A DNA stretch of 64,000 nucleotides, from positions 744,001 to 808,000 of the forward strand of contig CAVSEV010000005.1 in NCBI GenBank assembly GCA_963727015.1, written 5' to 3'. The DNA comes from DATFVJ01 sp963727015. Its GTDB lineage: Bacteria > Actinomycetota > Actinomycetes > Streptosporangiales > Streptosporangiaceae. Shown piece by piece: positions 34,571-44,210 of this stretch. Below the pieces are notes generated by a model. It saw nothing but the letters and a program-made list of their open reading frames with translations, did no database searches and was not told the DNA's origin. A program made the position numbers and the translations under genes. Each line of letters opens with the position of its first letter. Position 1 is the stretch's first letter.

Positions 34571-35894
34571 CCTGAGTGTCTTGCGGAGCCTGGAGAGCGA
34601 GAAGGACATCTCGATGGACCTGGTGATCAAGGCCATCGAAGACGCTCTCCTCGTGGCCTACCACCGGACGGAAGGTGCCGCCCCCGCGGCGCGGGTCGAA
34701 CTCGACCGCAAGAGCGGGCATGTGACGGTGTGGGCGGCAGAGACGGCGGACGCCGGGCCCGAGGCCGAGATCATCCGGGAGTACGACGACACGCCGAGCG
34801 GGTTCGGCCGGATCGCGGCGACCACCGCGCGGCAGGTCATCCTGCAGCGGCTGCGCGACGCGGAGGACGAACTTACGTTCGGCGAGTACGCCGGCCGCGA
34901 AGGAGACGTGGTGGCCGGCGTGATCCAGCAGGGCCGCGATCCACGCAGTGTCCTCGTGGACCTCGGCAAGGTCGAGGCCGTCCTTCCGCCGCAGGAACAG
35001 GTGCCAGGGGAGCGCTACGCACACGGCGAACGGCTGCGCTGCTACGTGCTGCACGTGCGTAAGGGGCATCACGGCCCGTCCGTGACTTTGTCACGTACAC
35101 ATCCCAATCTGGTAAAGAAGCTGTTCGCGCTGGAGGTCCCTGAGATCACCGAGGGCGCGGTGGAAATCGCGGCCATCGCGCGCGAAGCCGGCCACCGTAC
35201 CAAGATCGCGGTGCGGTCACACCGGCCAGGCGTCAATGCCAAGGGTGCGTGCATCGGTCCGCTTGGCAGCCGGGTCCGCAACGTCATGACCGGGTTGCAT
35301 GGCGAGAAGATTGACATCGTCGACTTCTCGGAGGACCCGGCCGAGTTCGTCGCAAACGCCCTGTCGCCTGCGCGCGTGACCCACGTGGAGATCGTCGATC
35401 CTGACGCGCGGGTGGCACGGGTTACCGTGCCCGACTACCAGCTATCGCTGGCGATCGGCAAGGAAGGGCAGAACGCTCGCCTGGCCGCTCGCCTCACCGG
35501 CTGGCGCATCGACATCAGGTCGGACGCGCCGGATGCCAGCCCGGTGGTGCCTGATGCCAGCGCGGTGGTGCCTGATGCCAGCGCGGTGGTGCCTGATGCC
35601 AGCGCGGTGGTGCCGGATGCCAGCCCGGCGGTGCCTGATGCCAGCCCAGTGGTGCCGGATGCCAATCCAATGGTGCCCGGTACCAGCGCGCCGGTGGCCG
35701 CCGACAGCTCGTCAGGACCTGCGGATCCACCCGATTCCGAGCCGCGGGAGGCCGCGCCGGACAGGGCGGCAGGGCCTGGCCGGGCCGGCTCTGCGGACTC
35801 GGCGCCGCCTGGAGGCAGGGCGCCCGGCGACAGGGCGGAGGGGCAACGTGTCGCCGGCCCGGCGACAGGCGCCGCGGACGCGCCGGCGCGGTAG
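34560..35894 (+). CDS. nusA: transcription elongation/termination factor NusA
   Basis: The 444-residue protein binds RNA polymerase and RNA. It has an N-terminal polymerase-binding domain (MDLVIKAIEDALLVAY), an S1 domain (EGDVVAGVIQQGRDPRSVLV), and KH1-KH2 (RSHRPGVNAKGACIGPLGSR, YQLSLAIGKEGQNARLAARL, TGWRIDIRS). The core ends near residue 318. A further about 125 residues are a disordered tail with 21-bp tandem repeats encoding VVPDASA (35521-35690). GTG 34560, with GGGGAG before it, starts inside the end of rimP (11-nt overlap), so translation is coupled. Confidence 0.96.
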   Translation: MDIDLSVLRSLESEKDISMDLVIKAIEDALLVAYHRTEGAAPAARVELDRKSGHVTVWAAETADAGPEAEIIREYDDTPSGFGRIAATTARQVILQRLRDAEDELTFGEYAGREGDVVAGVIQQGRDPRSVLVDLGKVEAVLPPQEQVPGERYAHGERLRCYVLHVRKGHHGPSVTLSRTHPNLVKKLFALEVPEITEGAVEIAAIAREAGHRTKIAVRSHRPGVNAKGACIGPLGSRVRNVMTGLHGEKIDIVDFSEDPAEFVANALSPARVTHVEIVDPDARVARVTVPDYQLSLAIGKEGQNARLAARLTGWRIDIRSDAPDASPVVPDASAVVPDASAVVPDASAVVPDASPAVPDASPVVPDANPMVPGTSAPVAADSSSGPADPPDSEPREAAPDRAAGPGRAGSADSAPPGGRAPGDRAEGQRVAGPATGAADAPAR

Positions 35895-35917
35895 ACTTGG
35901 CGGAGAATGGCCGAGCG

Positions 35918-36244
35918 GTGCGCCCGAGCCCGGTACGTACGTGCGTGGGATGCAAGCGCCGTGAGGCGAAATCCGGACTGCTTCGCCTTGTGGTGAGCGG
36001 GGACGCGGTTGTCCCCGACCTCCGCAGGCGGCTGCCGGGCCGGGGTGCGTACCTGCATCCCGACCTCGCGTGCCTCGAGCAAGCCGAACGACGCCGGGCG
36101 TTCCCGCGGGTGCTTCGCCGCCAGGGTCCGCTCGATGTCCGCCCGCTAGCCGATATCTTGGGCACGATGACAGGTAGCGCCCGCAGTCCGGGCGGAGGAA
36201 CGACGAACAGGACGAGTCGGGAAAGCAGGTCGAGAGTGCGATGA
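35918..36244 (+). CDS. ylxR: YlxR-family RNA-binding protein (RNase P modulator)
   Basis: The product of about 108 residues has VRTCVGCKRREAKSGLLRLV and GRGAYLHPDLACLEQAERRR, the GRGA(Y/W)(L/I) and Cys pair motifs of YlxR. The C-terminal tail is Ser/Thr/Arg-rich. YlxR sits between nusA and infB in many bacteria and binds RNA or RNase P. The start is unclear: GTG 35918 gives the usual short N-terminus, TTG 35897 adds seven residues. A GGAG lies at 35902. Confidence 0.92.
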   Translation: MRPSPVRTCVGCKRREAKSGLLRLVVSGDAVVPDLRRRLPGRGAYLHPDLACLEQAERRRAFPRVLRRQGPLDVRPLADILGTMTGSARSPGGGTTNRTSRESRSRVR

Positions 36245-36340
36245 GCGCCCGATGAGCACGCGGCGATGAGCAGCGCAAGCTGACGCCGGCCCGGAGCATG
36301 CCCGCCCCCGGACCGGTCGAGGTCTGGGTAGAGGAGAGCA

Positions 36341-39300
36341 GTGGCGAAGGTCCGGGTTTACGAACTCGCTAAAGAGTTCGGTGTGGAAAGCAAGGCCGTG
36401 ATGGCCAAGCTCCAGGAGATGGGCGAGTTTGTGCGCTCGGCGTCATCGACGATCGAGGCGCCTGTCGTCCGCAGGCTCACGGAGGCATTCGCGGCCCAGC
36501 AAGCCAAGCAAGCGAAACAACCAGCTCGTGACGCGCAGCGTGGCCAGCGGCCGCAGGCAGCGCCGGCGCCTGGCGGCCTGCAGGGTGGTCAGCCCGATGG
36601 TCAGCAGCGCGGCGCGCGCCGGCCAGCGGCGCCGGCTGAGCCGGCGATTCCTGCGGCGGAGCGGGTTGCGAACATGCCAGGCGAACCGGCAGGGGCCCGT
36701 CCGGTTCCGCCCCAGGTACCTGGTGTCCCCGTCGGTAGTACCGATGTAGGTAGTACCTACGGCACTGGCAGCGGTGACGGTACGGCCGGCACTCGCGGCA
36801 CCGCCGGCTCGCCCGTCCCCGACGGGCAGCGCGGCGGGACTCGCAGCCAGGTCGCTCCGCCTGTCCGGCCAGCGGACGGACAGGCCGCGGCTGAGCGGGC
36901 CGCGGCTGAGCGGGCCGCGGCTGAGCGGGCCGCGGCCGAGCCAGCGGCGGCTGAGCCGGGGGCGGCCGAGCCGGCCGCGGCCGAGCGGGCCGGGGCTGAG
37001 CGGGCCGGGGCTGAGCGGACCGGGGCTGAGCGGGCCGGAGATGAGCGGCACGGTGTGCAGCGGCCGGCCGCGGCGCAGGCCGGCGATGCGGCGAATCCGG
37101 CCGCGTCGGCAGGGACGCCGGCTGCTGCGGCGCCACGGCCGGCGCCGCAGCCAGGCTTCCCGCAGCCACGGCCCGGCAGTGCGCCTGGGGGACCGCAGGT
37201 ACAGCGGCCGACGGCACCTAAGCCGACCGCGCCACGGCCAGGAGGCAGGTCAGGCGGGCGGCCGTCAGGCCGCCCAGGCACCAGGCCCGGGCCGAGGCCG
37301 GGTAACAACCCATTCAGCTCCACCGCGACGGGCATGGGCGCGGCGCGCCCAGCCCCGCCAACTGGCGCCCCGCCCCAGGGCGGTACACCGCAGGCCGGTG
37401 CTCCGCATGGTGGTGCGGCGCGGCCAGGCCCGCCGCGGTCAGGAGCACCAGGCGCAGGCCAGCCAGGTGGCGGCGCGGGCACGGCAAGCCGTGGCGGCGG
37501 GCCTGGCGGCATGCCGCGTCCGCCCGCGGGCCGCGCAGGTCCCGGTCGCCCGCCAGGCCCGGGCATGCCCCGGCCCGGCGGCCCGCGGCCAAGCCCCATG
37601 AACATGCCATCGCGCCCGGCTACCGGCCGCGGACCTGGCGGACTGGCGGCGGCGGTGGCGGCGCTGGCAGGCAGGCCCCAGGCGGCGCAGGCGGCGTGCG
37701 TCCTGGCGGCCGCGGCGGCGCAGGCGGCGGTGCCGGGCCGCGCGCGGGCGGCGGCCCGCGCGGTGGTCCCGGTGGCGGCGGTCCAGGCGGCGGTGCGCGT
37801 CCGGGCGGCCCTGCGGGTCGCGGCCGTAGCGGCACGCAGGGCGCCTTCGGCCGCCCAGGTGGCCGTTCACCGCGGGGCAGGAAGTCGAAGAAGCAGCGGC
37901 GCCAGGAGTTCGACAACATGCAGGCGCCGTCGATCGGCGGCGTGCATGTTCCGCGCGGCAACGGTCAGGTGATCAGGCTTTCCCGCGGCGCCTCACTCGC
38001 CGACTTCGCGGACAAGATCGGCGCGAACCCGGCTTCGCTCGTCCAGGTTCTCTTCCACCTGGGTGAGATGGTGACCGCCACGCAGTCGGTGAATGACGAG
38101 ACCTTGCAGTCGCTCGGACTCGAGCTCAACTACAACGTGCAGGTGGTGTCCCCCGAGGAGGAGGACCGCGAACTGCTCGAGTCTTTCGACATCGAGTTCG
38201 GCGAGGATGAAGGCGAGGACGCTGACCTCGTGGCGCGGCCACCAGTGGTGACCGTGATGGGCCACGTCGATCACGGCAAGACCAAGCTGCTTGACGCGAT
38301 CAGGCACACCAACGTGCAGGCGGCAGAGGCTGGCGGCATCACTCAGCACATCGGCGCCTACCAGGTCACCACCGAGGTCGACGGCCAGGAACGCAAGATC
38401 ACCTTCATTGACACTCCTGGCCACGAGGCGTTCACCGCGATGCGCGCACGTGGCGCGGAGACGACCGACCTGGTCGTCCTCGTCGTAGCCGCGGACGATG
38501 GCGTGAAGCCGCAGACCACGGAGGCGCTGAATCACGCCCAGGCGGCGGGAGTGCCGGTCGTGGTTGCGGTCAACAAGATCGACAAGGAGGGCGCGGACCC
38601 GCAGCGGGTGCGCGCCCAGCTCACCGAGTACGGGCTGGTGGCCGAGGAATTCGGCGGCCAGACCCTGTTCGTCGACGTGTCGGCGAAGGAGCGCCTCGGA
38701 ATCGACGACCTCCTGGAGGCGGTCATCCTGACCGCCGACGCCGAGCTGGACCTGCGGGCCAACCCGCACCAGCCCGCGCAGGGCGTCGCGATCGAGGCGC
38801 ACCTGGATCGCGGGCGCGGCCCGGTAGCGACGGTTCTGGTCCAGCGCGGCACCCTGCACGTGAGCGATCCGATCGTCGCTGGTGAGGCGTTCGGCCGGGT
38901 AAGGGCCATGCTCGACGACAATGGCGACTCTGTGACGGAGGCACCGCCGTCCCGGCCGGTGCTTGTGCTCGGCCTTGCCGCGGTGCCTGGTGCGGGCGAC
39001 AGTTTCCTCGTGGTCAACGATGACCGGGTGGCCAGGCAGATCGCGGAACGGCGCGAAGCGCGTGAGCGCAACGCGCAGTTCGCGCAGCGCCGCCGGCGCG
39101 TCACGCTCGAGGACCTGGACAGCGCGCTCAAGGCAGGAGAGAAGGAAGAGCTCCTGCTCATCGTCAAGGGTGACGTCTCGGGTTCGGTTGAGGCGCTAGA
39201 AGACGCGCTGCTGAAGATCGATGTTGGCGACGAGGTCAACCTGAGGGTGATCGGCCGCGGCGTCGGTGCGATCACCCAGGACGACGTCAACCTCGCCATC

Positions 39301-39756
39301 GCGTCCGACGCGGTCATCATCGGTTTCAACGTCCGGCCGGCCGAACGGGTGGGCGAGCTCGCGCAGCGCGAGGGTGTCGACATCAGGTACTACTCGGTCA
39401 TCTACCAGGCGATCGACGAGATCGAGGCCGCCCTCAAGGGCATGCTCAAGCCCGAGTTCGAAGAGGTGCAGCTCGGTACCGCCGAGGTCAGGGAGGTGTT
39501 CCGGGTGCCAAGGATCGGCAGCATCGCGGGCTGCATCGTGCGCTCAGGCACCATCAACCGCGGCAGCAAGGCACGCCTCATCCGAGATGGCATCGTGGTC
39601 TCGGACAATCTCACGGTGGACTCGCTCCGTCGGTTCAAGGACGACGTCACCGAGGTGCGTGAGGGCTTCGAGTGCGGTATCGGCATCGGCTACAACGACA
39701 TCAGAATCGAGGATGTTGTCGAGACCTTCGAGATGCGGGAGAAGCCCCGGGCCTGA
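36341..39756 (+). CDS. infB: translation initiation factor IF-2, one frameshift in the Gly-rich linker
   Basis: GTG 36341 (RBS GAGGAGAG) opens an IF2 N-domain (VRVYELAKEFGVESKAVMAK, LQEMGEFVRSASSTIEAPVV). A Pro/Ala/Gln linker of about 400 residues follows, with 15-bp (AERAA) repeats at 36885-37050. Near 37640 the frame changes, and TGGGGGGAGRQAPGGAGG continues in the next frame through KSKKQRRQEFDNMQAPSIGG. The GTPase domain has GHVDHGKTKLLD, DTPGHEAFT and NKIDKE, then domains II-IV ending VVETFEMREKPRA. Restoring one base gives about 1138 residues. The gene is essential, so a sequencing indel in a GC-rich repeat is most likely. Confidence 0.93.
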
Positions 39757-39763
39757 TAGCGCG

Positions 39764-39816
39764 CCGGAAACTGGGGCCGGAAACTGGGGCCGGAAACTGG
39801 GGCCGGAAGACTGGGG
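39764..39816. repeat. four tandem 13-bp units between infB and DUF503
   Basis: CCGGAAACTGGGG is repeated four times (the last copy has one extra G), running up to 4 bases before the next start codon ATG 39821. The GGGG of the last unit may serve as a weak ribosome-binding site. Confidence 0.9.
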
Positions 39817-39820
39817 CCGT

Positions 39821-40117
39821 ATGTATGTCGGCGTACTGACGCTGGACCTTCTGCTCGGTGACGTAGCGTCACTGAAGCAGAAGCGTTCAGCGATCCGGCC
39901 GCTTGTCGCCGAGCTACGGCGCCGGTATCCGGGTGCGTCCGTGGCGGAGACCGGATATCTGGATCGCCACCGGCGCGCGGAAATCGGTGTCGCCGTCGTG
40001 TCGTCTACCGCCGCGTACGCCGGGGAAGTGCTGGCCGCTTGCGAGCGCCTGATCGCGGGACGGCCCGAACTGGAGCTGCTGTCCGCGCGGCAGCGGCTGT
40101 TCACCGAGGAGGAGTGA
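39821..40117 (+). CDS. DUF503 family protein (YlxP-like)
   Basis: The 98-residue protein begins MYVGVLTLDLLLGDVASLKQ and has KRSAIRPLVAELRRRYPGAS, VAETGYLDRHRRAEIGVAVV and ERLIAGRPELELLS. It matches the whole DUF503 fold, a small ferredoxin-like protein always found between infB and rbfA. A role in ribosome assembly is supposed from context only. Confidence 0.93.
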   Translation: MYVGVLTLDLLLGDVASLKQKRSAIRPLVAELRRRYPGASVAETGYLDRHRRAEIGVAVVSSTAAYAGEVLAACERLIAGRPELELLSARQRLFTEEE

Positions 40118-40123
40118 CCGATC

Positions 40124-40669
40124 ATGGATGCGGCCCGTGCGCGCAAGCTCGCCGACAGCATCGCCCGGATCGTCGCGGAGATGCTGGAGCGGCGCATCAA
40201 GGATCCACGGCTTGGCTTCGTCACGGTGACGGACGCGCGACTGACCGGGGACCTGCGGGACGCGACAGTGTATTACACCGTGTACGGGTCGCCCGAGGAG
40301 CAGGCGGCCACCGCGGTGGCGCTCGAGAGCGCCAAGGGCGTGATCAGATCCGAGGTCGGGCGCCAGACCGGGCTGCGGCACACTCCGTCGCTCACTTTCG
40401 TTGCCGACACGGTGCCTGACAACGCGCGGCACATCGAGGAACTGCTTGAGCGGGCCCGCGCGGCGGACGCCGGAGTGGCGCTCAGCCGCGAGGGAGCGGA
40501 GCCCGCAGGCGACCCCGACCCGTACAAGGTGGCCGCCGACGACGCTGCGGAGGGCGAAGATGCCGCAGGTGATGGGCGGGACGGCCGCGACGCCAGTGAA
40601 AGCACGGCATACGACCTTCGCCAATCCACGCGCGGATCAGATCGCGCAGCGGGATACTCCGCAACGTGA
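40124..40669 (+). CDS. rbfA: 30S ribosome-binding factor A
   Basis: The 181-residue protein has ARKLADSIARIVAEMLERRI, KDPRLGFVTVTDARLTGDLR and PSLTFVADTVPDNARHIEEL, the RbfA KH-like domain that matures 16S rRNA. The core ends near residue 118. An acidic, Ala-rich tail of about 60 residues extends it beyond the usual 120-150. The stop overlaps the next start by GTGA. Confidence 0.94.
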   Translation: MDAARARKLADSIARIVAEMLERRIKDPRLGFVTVTDARLTGDLRDATVYYTVYGSPEEQAATAVALESAKGVIRSEVGRQTGLRHTPSLTFVADTVPDNARHIEELLERARAADAGVALSREGAEPAGDPDPYKVAADDAAEGEDAAGDGRDGRDASESTAYDLRQSTRGSDRAAGYSAT

Positions 40670-41820
40670 GCGTCGTCAGCTCGTCGGCCACCGCACCGGA
40701 TCTGCCTCCGGACCTTCCGCGGCCTCTTCGGCATGGGGACCTGGCGGCCGAGTGGGTGCGGGCAGTAGCTGCCCTGGACGCTGCCGACGAGGTTTGCCTG
40801 GCCTGCCACGTGCGCCCGGACGGCGACGCGCTCGGCTCCATGCTCGCGTTGGCGCTCGCTTTGCGCGCCCGCCAGCAGCGGACGGCGTGCGGCAACCGAA
40901 ACGGGCCGGGCCAGCGGATCGTGGCATCATTCGGTGACGAGCCGCTGCGGGTACCTGACAACTTGCGCTTCCTGCCGGGCTTGGATCTGCTGAGCCCGCC
41001 AGGCGAGTATCCGGCCGAGCCCCAGGTTATGATCACATTCGATGCTGCGAGCCAGGGCCGCCTCGGCGTGCTTGCGCCGCATGCGGCGCGCGCCAGCGAG
41101 CTGATCGTCGTCGACCATCACGCGTCGAACACCGGGTTCGGCACAGTTCACCTCGTGGATCCCGCTGCCGCGGCCACGGCCGTGCTGGCTAGCGAGCTGA
41201 TCGAGCGTCTGGGCGTGCCGCTGAACAGGCCGGTCGCGATGGGCCTGTATGCCGGGCTGGTGACCGACACGGGCTCCTTCAAGCACGCGTCGACAACGGC
41301 CAGTGTGCACGGGCTCGCCGCCAGGCTGCTCGAAACGGGGATCAAGCCTGAGCTGGTGGCGCGTGAGCTATGGGACCGCGCACCCTTCGGCTACCTGCGG
41401 GTCCTTGCCGCCGCGCTCGGCCGTGCCGTGCTCGAGCCATGGCAGGCAGGCGGACGCGGCCTGGTCTGGACGACGGTGAGCCGCGCCGACCGTGCGGCGC
41501 ATGGCCTCGGGTACGACACGGTCGAGCCGATGATCGACGTGATACGCAGGACCGAGGAGGCCGAGATAGCCGTCGTCTTCAAGCAGGACGACGACGACGC
41601 CTGGCAGGTATCCGCCAGGTCCAAGGGGAATGTGGACGTCGGGCGGGTGTGCGTCAAGCTCGGCGGCGGCGGTCATCCGGTAGCCGCAGGCTTCACCTCG
41701 CCATGGCCGGTGGAGGATGCTATCCAGCGGCTTCGTGAGCTGCTAAGTGCTGAGCCGCCGGGATGCGCCGCCGCGTCCCCGCCCGCCGCTGGCGGGGCCG
41801 GGCCGGAAACCGGCCGGTGA
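40666..41820 (+). CDS. DHH-family phosphoesterase (NrnA-like nanoRNase / pAp phosphatase)
   Basis: The 384-residue protein has VCLACHVRPDGDALGSMLAL (motif I), VMITFDAASQGRLG, SELIVVDHHASNTGFGTVHL (the DHH motif) and GLVTDTGSFKHAST (motif IV). A DHHA1 domain ends in KLGGGGHPVAAGF, the GGGH motif that binds substrate. These enzymes degrade short oligoribonucleotides, pAp or c-di-AMP/pApA. Together with orn the cell appears to have two short-RNA nucleases. GTG 40666 overlaps rbfA by 4 nt, and the stop overlaps truB by 4 nt, so all three are coupled. Confidence 0.93.
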   Translation: MSVVSSSATAPDLPPDLPRPLRHGDLAAEWVRAVAALDAADEVCLACHVRPDGDALGSMLALALALRARQQRTACGNRNGPGQRIVASFGDEPLRVPDNLRFLPGLDLLSPPGEYPAEPQVMITFDAASQGRLGVLAPHAARASELIVVDHHASNTGFGTVHLVDPAAAATAVLASELIERLGVPLNRPVAMGLYAGLVTDTGSFKHASTTASVHGLAARLLETGIKPELVARELWDRAPFGYLRVLAAALGRAVLEPWQAGGRGLVWTTVSRADRAAHGLGYDTVEPMIDVIRRTEEAEIAVVFKQDDDDAWQVSARSKGNVDVGRVCVKLGGGGHPVAAGFTSPWPVEDAIQRLRELLSAEPPGCAAASPPAAGGAGPETGR

Positions 41821-42704
41821 AGACCGCCAGTTCAGGCCTGCTGATCGTTGACAAGCCGTCCGGATGGACGTCGCACGATGTGGTGGCCAGAATCCGCCGG
41901 CTGGCTGGTACCCGCCGGGTGGGCCACGCGGGCACGCTGGACCCGATGGCCACCGGCGTGCTAGTGGTCGGCGTCGAGAAAGCCACCCGGCTGCTCGGGC
42001 ACCTGGCCATGGCGGAGAAGGCGTACACCGGGACGATCCGGCTCGGCCAGCGCACAAGCACCGACGACGCCGAGGGTGAGATCGTGTCGTCCGCGAGTGC
42101 CGGACATCTGACCGACGATGAGATTCGCGCCGCCGCGGCGACCCTGACAGGTGAGATCCGCCAGCTGCCGCCCCAGGTGAGCGCCATCAAGGTGGCGGGG
42201 GTGCGCGCATACCGGATGGCCCGCGCGGGCCGCGAGGCCCCGCTGCGGCCGCGCGCCGTAACGGTTGCCGCGTTCGGCATCGCCGCCATCAGGCGGGCCG
42301 GGCAGCAGCCGGGGGTGATCGACGCGGACGTGTCAGTTACCTGCTCAAGCGGCACCTACATCCGGGCGCTTGCCCGTGACCTCGGCGCGGCGCTCGGCGT
42401 CGGCGGCCACCTCATCGGGCTGCGCCGCACCCGTGCGGGCCGCTACGACGTCGCGGCCGCGCGCACGCTCGATGAGCTCGCCGCGTCCTTCACCGTCCTG
42501 CCGCTTGCCGACGCCGCTGCGGCCGAGTTCCCGCGCAAGGATGTGACAGAAAAGGAAGCCGAACGGGTGGCCCATGGCGCGACGCTTCCTGCCACCGGTC
42601 TCGCTCCTGGGCCGGTCGCCGTTTTCGGGCCGGCCGGCGATCTGATCGCGCTCGTGACGGACAAGGGCGATCAAGCCAGGCCGCTCGCGGTCTTCGTCCC
42701 GTAG
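41817..42704 (+). CDS. truB: tRNA pseudouridine(55) synthase
   Basis: The 295-residue enzyme converts U55 in the tRNA T-loop to pseudouridine. The catalytic Asp lies in VGHAGTLDPMATGVLVVGVE. Other TruB landmarks are LLIVDKPSGWTSHDVVARIR, YTGTIRLGQRTSTDDAEG, VSAIKVAGVRAYRMARAG and VTCSSGTYIRALARDLG. A short C-terminal PUA-like part follows. The GTG at 41817 forms a GTGA overlap with the upstream gene. The next gene, ribF, is 174 bp away and may have its own promoter. Confidence 0.96.
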   Translation: MKTASSGLLIVDKPSGWTSHDVVARIRRLAGTRRVGHAGTLDPMATGVLVVGVEKATRLLGHLAMAEKAYTGTIRLGQRTSTDDAEGEIVSSASAGHLTDDEIRAAAATLTGEIRQLPPQVSAIKVAGVRAYRMARAGREAPLRPRAVTVAAFGIAAIRRAGQQPGVIDADVSVTCSSGTYIRALARDLGAALGVGGHLIGLRRTRAGRYDVAAARTLDELAASFTVLPLADAAAAEFPRKDVTEKEAERVAHGATLPATGLAPGPVAVFGPAGDLIALVTDKGDQARPLAVFVP

Positions 42705-42878
42705 TGCCGCAACAGACATCAGGCCGGCTCCTTGGGTGGCACCTGCGGGGTGATGGCCGTGCGGCGTGGCAGGGGTGACCTGCTGGGCAGCGGCGGATTC
42801 GCGGCGGGAGAATCGACGCTAGCGTGTAGAGGGACATGCCTCCGGTGAGGAGCCGCGGCGAGGGGAAGGAAACGCACC

Positions 42879-43850
42879 GTGCATATTTGGCGCGGCCTTG
42901 ACGACGTGCCACGTGGCTGGGGGACCGCCGGGCGCTCGGTCGTCACCATCGGCGTATTCGACGGCGTGCACCGCGGACACCAGCGTCTGGTCGCACGCGC
43001 GGCCGAGGCTGGAGCGGCGGCCGGCCTGCCCGTCGTGGCCATCACATTCGACCCGCACCCGGACGAGGTCGTGCGGCCAGGCACGCACCCGCCCTTCCTA
43101 TGCACGTCGCGGCGGCGTGCCGAGTTGCTCGCCGGACTTGGTGCCGACGCAGTGTGGGTGCTGCCCTTCACCTACGAGTTCTCACAGCTTGGCCCCGACG
43201 AGTTCGTGCGCGGCGTGCTCGTCGACCGGCTGCACGCCGCGAGAGTGGTGATCGGCGAGACCTTCCGGTTCGGCCACAAGGCGGCCGGCGACCTTGTCCT
43301 GCTCACCGAACTCGGCGAGAAATATGACTTCGTCGCGGAAGGCGTGCCGCTGCTCGTCGAGGACGGGATCACGATCTCCTCCAGCTACATCAGGGAGCGG
43401 CTCGCGGCAGGCGACGTCGCGGGGGCGGAGCGGGCGCTCGGCAGGCCACACCGGGTGGAAGGGGTGGTCGTGCGGGGTCACCGGCGCGGTCGTGCGCTCG
43501 GCTTCCCGACCGCCAACCTCGAGTGGCAGCCGCAGACGGCTATCCCGGCTGACGGCGTCTACGCGGGCTGGCTGGCCAGCTTCGACCCTGACGGCAGGCC
43601 GGAAGAGCGGTGGCCGGCCGCCATCTCGATCGGCACGAACCCGACGTTCGACGACGGTTACCCCCGTGCCCGCACGGTCGAAGCGCACGCCCTGGACCGT
43701 GATGACCTCGATCTTTACGGCACACATGTCGCTGTGGACTTCGCCGCCAGGCTGCGCAGCACGGAGCGGTTCGCGTCAGTAGACGATCTTGTCGAGCAGA
43801 TGCACAGGGATGTCGATCAGGCCCGCGACATCACTATCGGCGGCGGATAG
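42879..43850 (+). CDS. ribF: bifunctional riboflavin kinase / FAD synthetase
   Basis: The 323-residue protein has an N-terminal FMN adenylyltransferase domain (VVTIGVFDGVHRGHQRLVAR, with the HxGH-type nucleotide site, AITFDPHPDEVV, and ITISSSYIRERLAAGD). A C-terminal riboflavin kinase domain has HRVEGVVVRGHRRGRALGFP, then TANL and ISIGTNPTFDDG. It makes FMN and FAD, needed by many flavoproteins in this window (ETF, flavin reductase, monooxygenases). GTG 42879 begins the conserved protein. Confidence 0.96.
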   Translation: MHIWRGLDDVPRGWGTAGRSVVTIGVFDGVHRGHQRLVARAAEAGAAAGLPVVAITFDPHPDEVVRPGTHPPFLCTSRRRAELLAGLGADAVWVLPFTYEFSQLGPDEFVRGVLVDRLHAARVVIGETFRFGHKAAGDLVLLTELGEKYDFVAEGVPLLVEDGITISSSYIRERLAAGDVAGAERALGRPHRVEGVVVRGHRRGRALGFPTANLEWQPQTAIPADGVYAGWLASFDPDGRPEERWPAAISIGTNPTFDDGYPRARTVEAHALDRDDLDLYGTHVAVDFAARLRSTERFASVDDLVEQMHRDVDQARDITIGGG

Positions 43851-43883
43851 CTGACGGGTGTCACCGTGATAGGGTGGAGTGCT

Positions 43884-43900
43884 GCCGGTGAACAACCGGC
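43884..43900 (+). promoter_or_regulatory. small hairpin in the rpsO leader region
   Basis: GCCGGT and ACCGGC pair around a 5-nt loop 34 nt after the ribF stop. It could be a weak terminator or part of the S15 leader. No T-run follows. Confidence 0.35.
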
Positions 43901-44051
43901 TCCGGTTTGCTGCACCCTCAGGTGGCAGGCCGCGGGGTACTTATGGCCCGTATCTCAGCATCCCGTACATGGGCGAGCCCGGTACAAGGCAAACTCGGTA
44001 CAAGGCAAGCTCGGTACATGGCAGGCACCGTGCACAGTCAGCACAGTCAGT

Positions 44052-44115
44052 ACCGTGCACCGTCAGCACCGTGCACCGTCAGCACCGTGCACCGTCAGCA
44101 CCGTGCACCGTCAGC
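44052..44115. repeat. four exact 16-bp tandem units in the rpsO leader
   Basis: ACCGTGCACCGTCAGC is present four times without a change; partial, diverged copies lie on both sides (from about 44029 and to 44125). GTGCAC in each unit is palindromic. Such identical copies suggest recent expansion. Confidence 0.93.
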
Positions 44116-44131
44116 ACAGTGCACGAAGCAC

Positions 44132-44210
44132 AGCGAAGATGTACAGCGAAGATGTACAGCGAAGAAGAACAGTGAAGAAGAACAGTGAAGAAGCACAGTG
44201 AAGGAGCGAC
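44132..44210 (+). repeat. six 13-bp tandem units, the last forming the rpsO ribosome-binding site
   Basis: AGCGAAGATGTAC occurs twice, then drifts through AGCGAAGAAGAAC, AGTGAAGAAGAAC and AGTGAAGAAGCAC to AGTGAAGGAGCGAC, which ends right before GTG 44211. Only the last unit has gained AAGGAG. The purine-rich leader is probably transcribed and may be single-stranded. Confidence 0.9.

Noticed and set aside
44024..44210. Possible CRISPR array before rpsO
   Set aside because: Units are 13-16 bp and abut with no unique spacers; no cas genes occur in the window. The same applies to 16025-16147 and 49341-49442.
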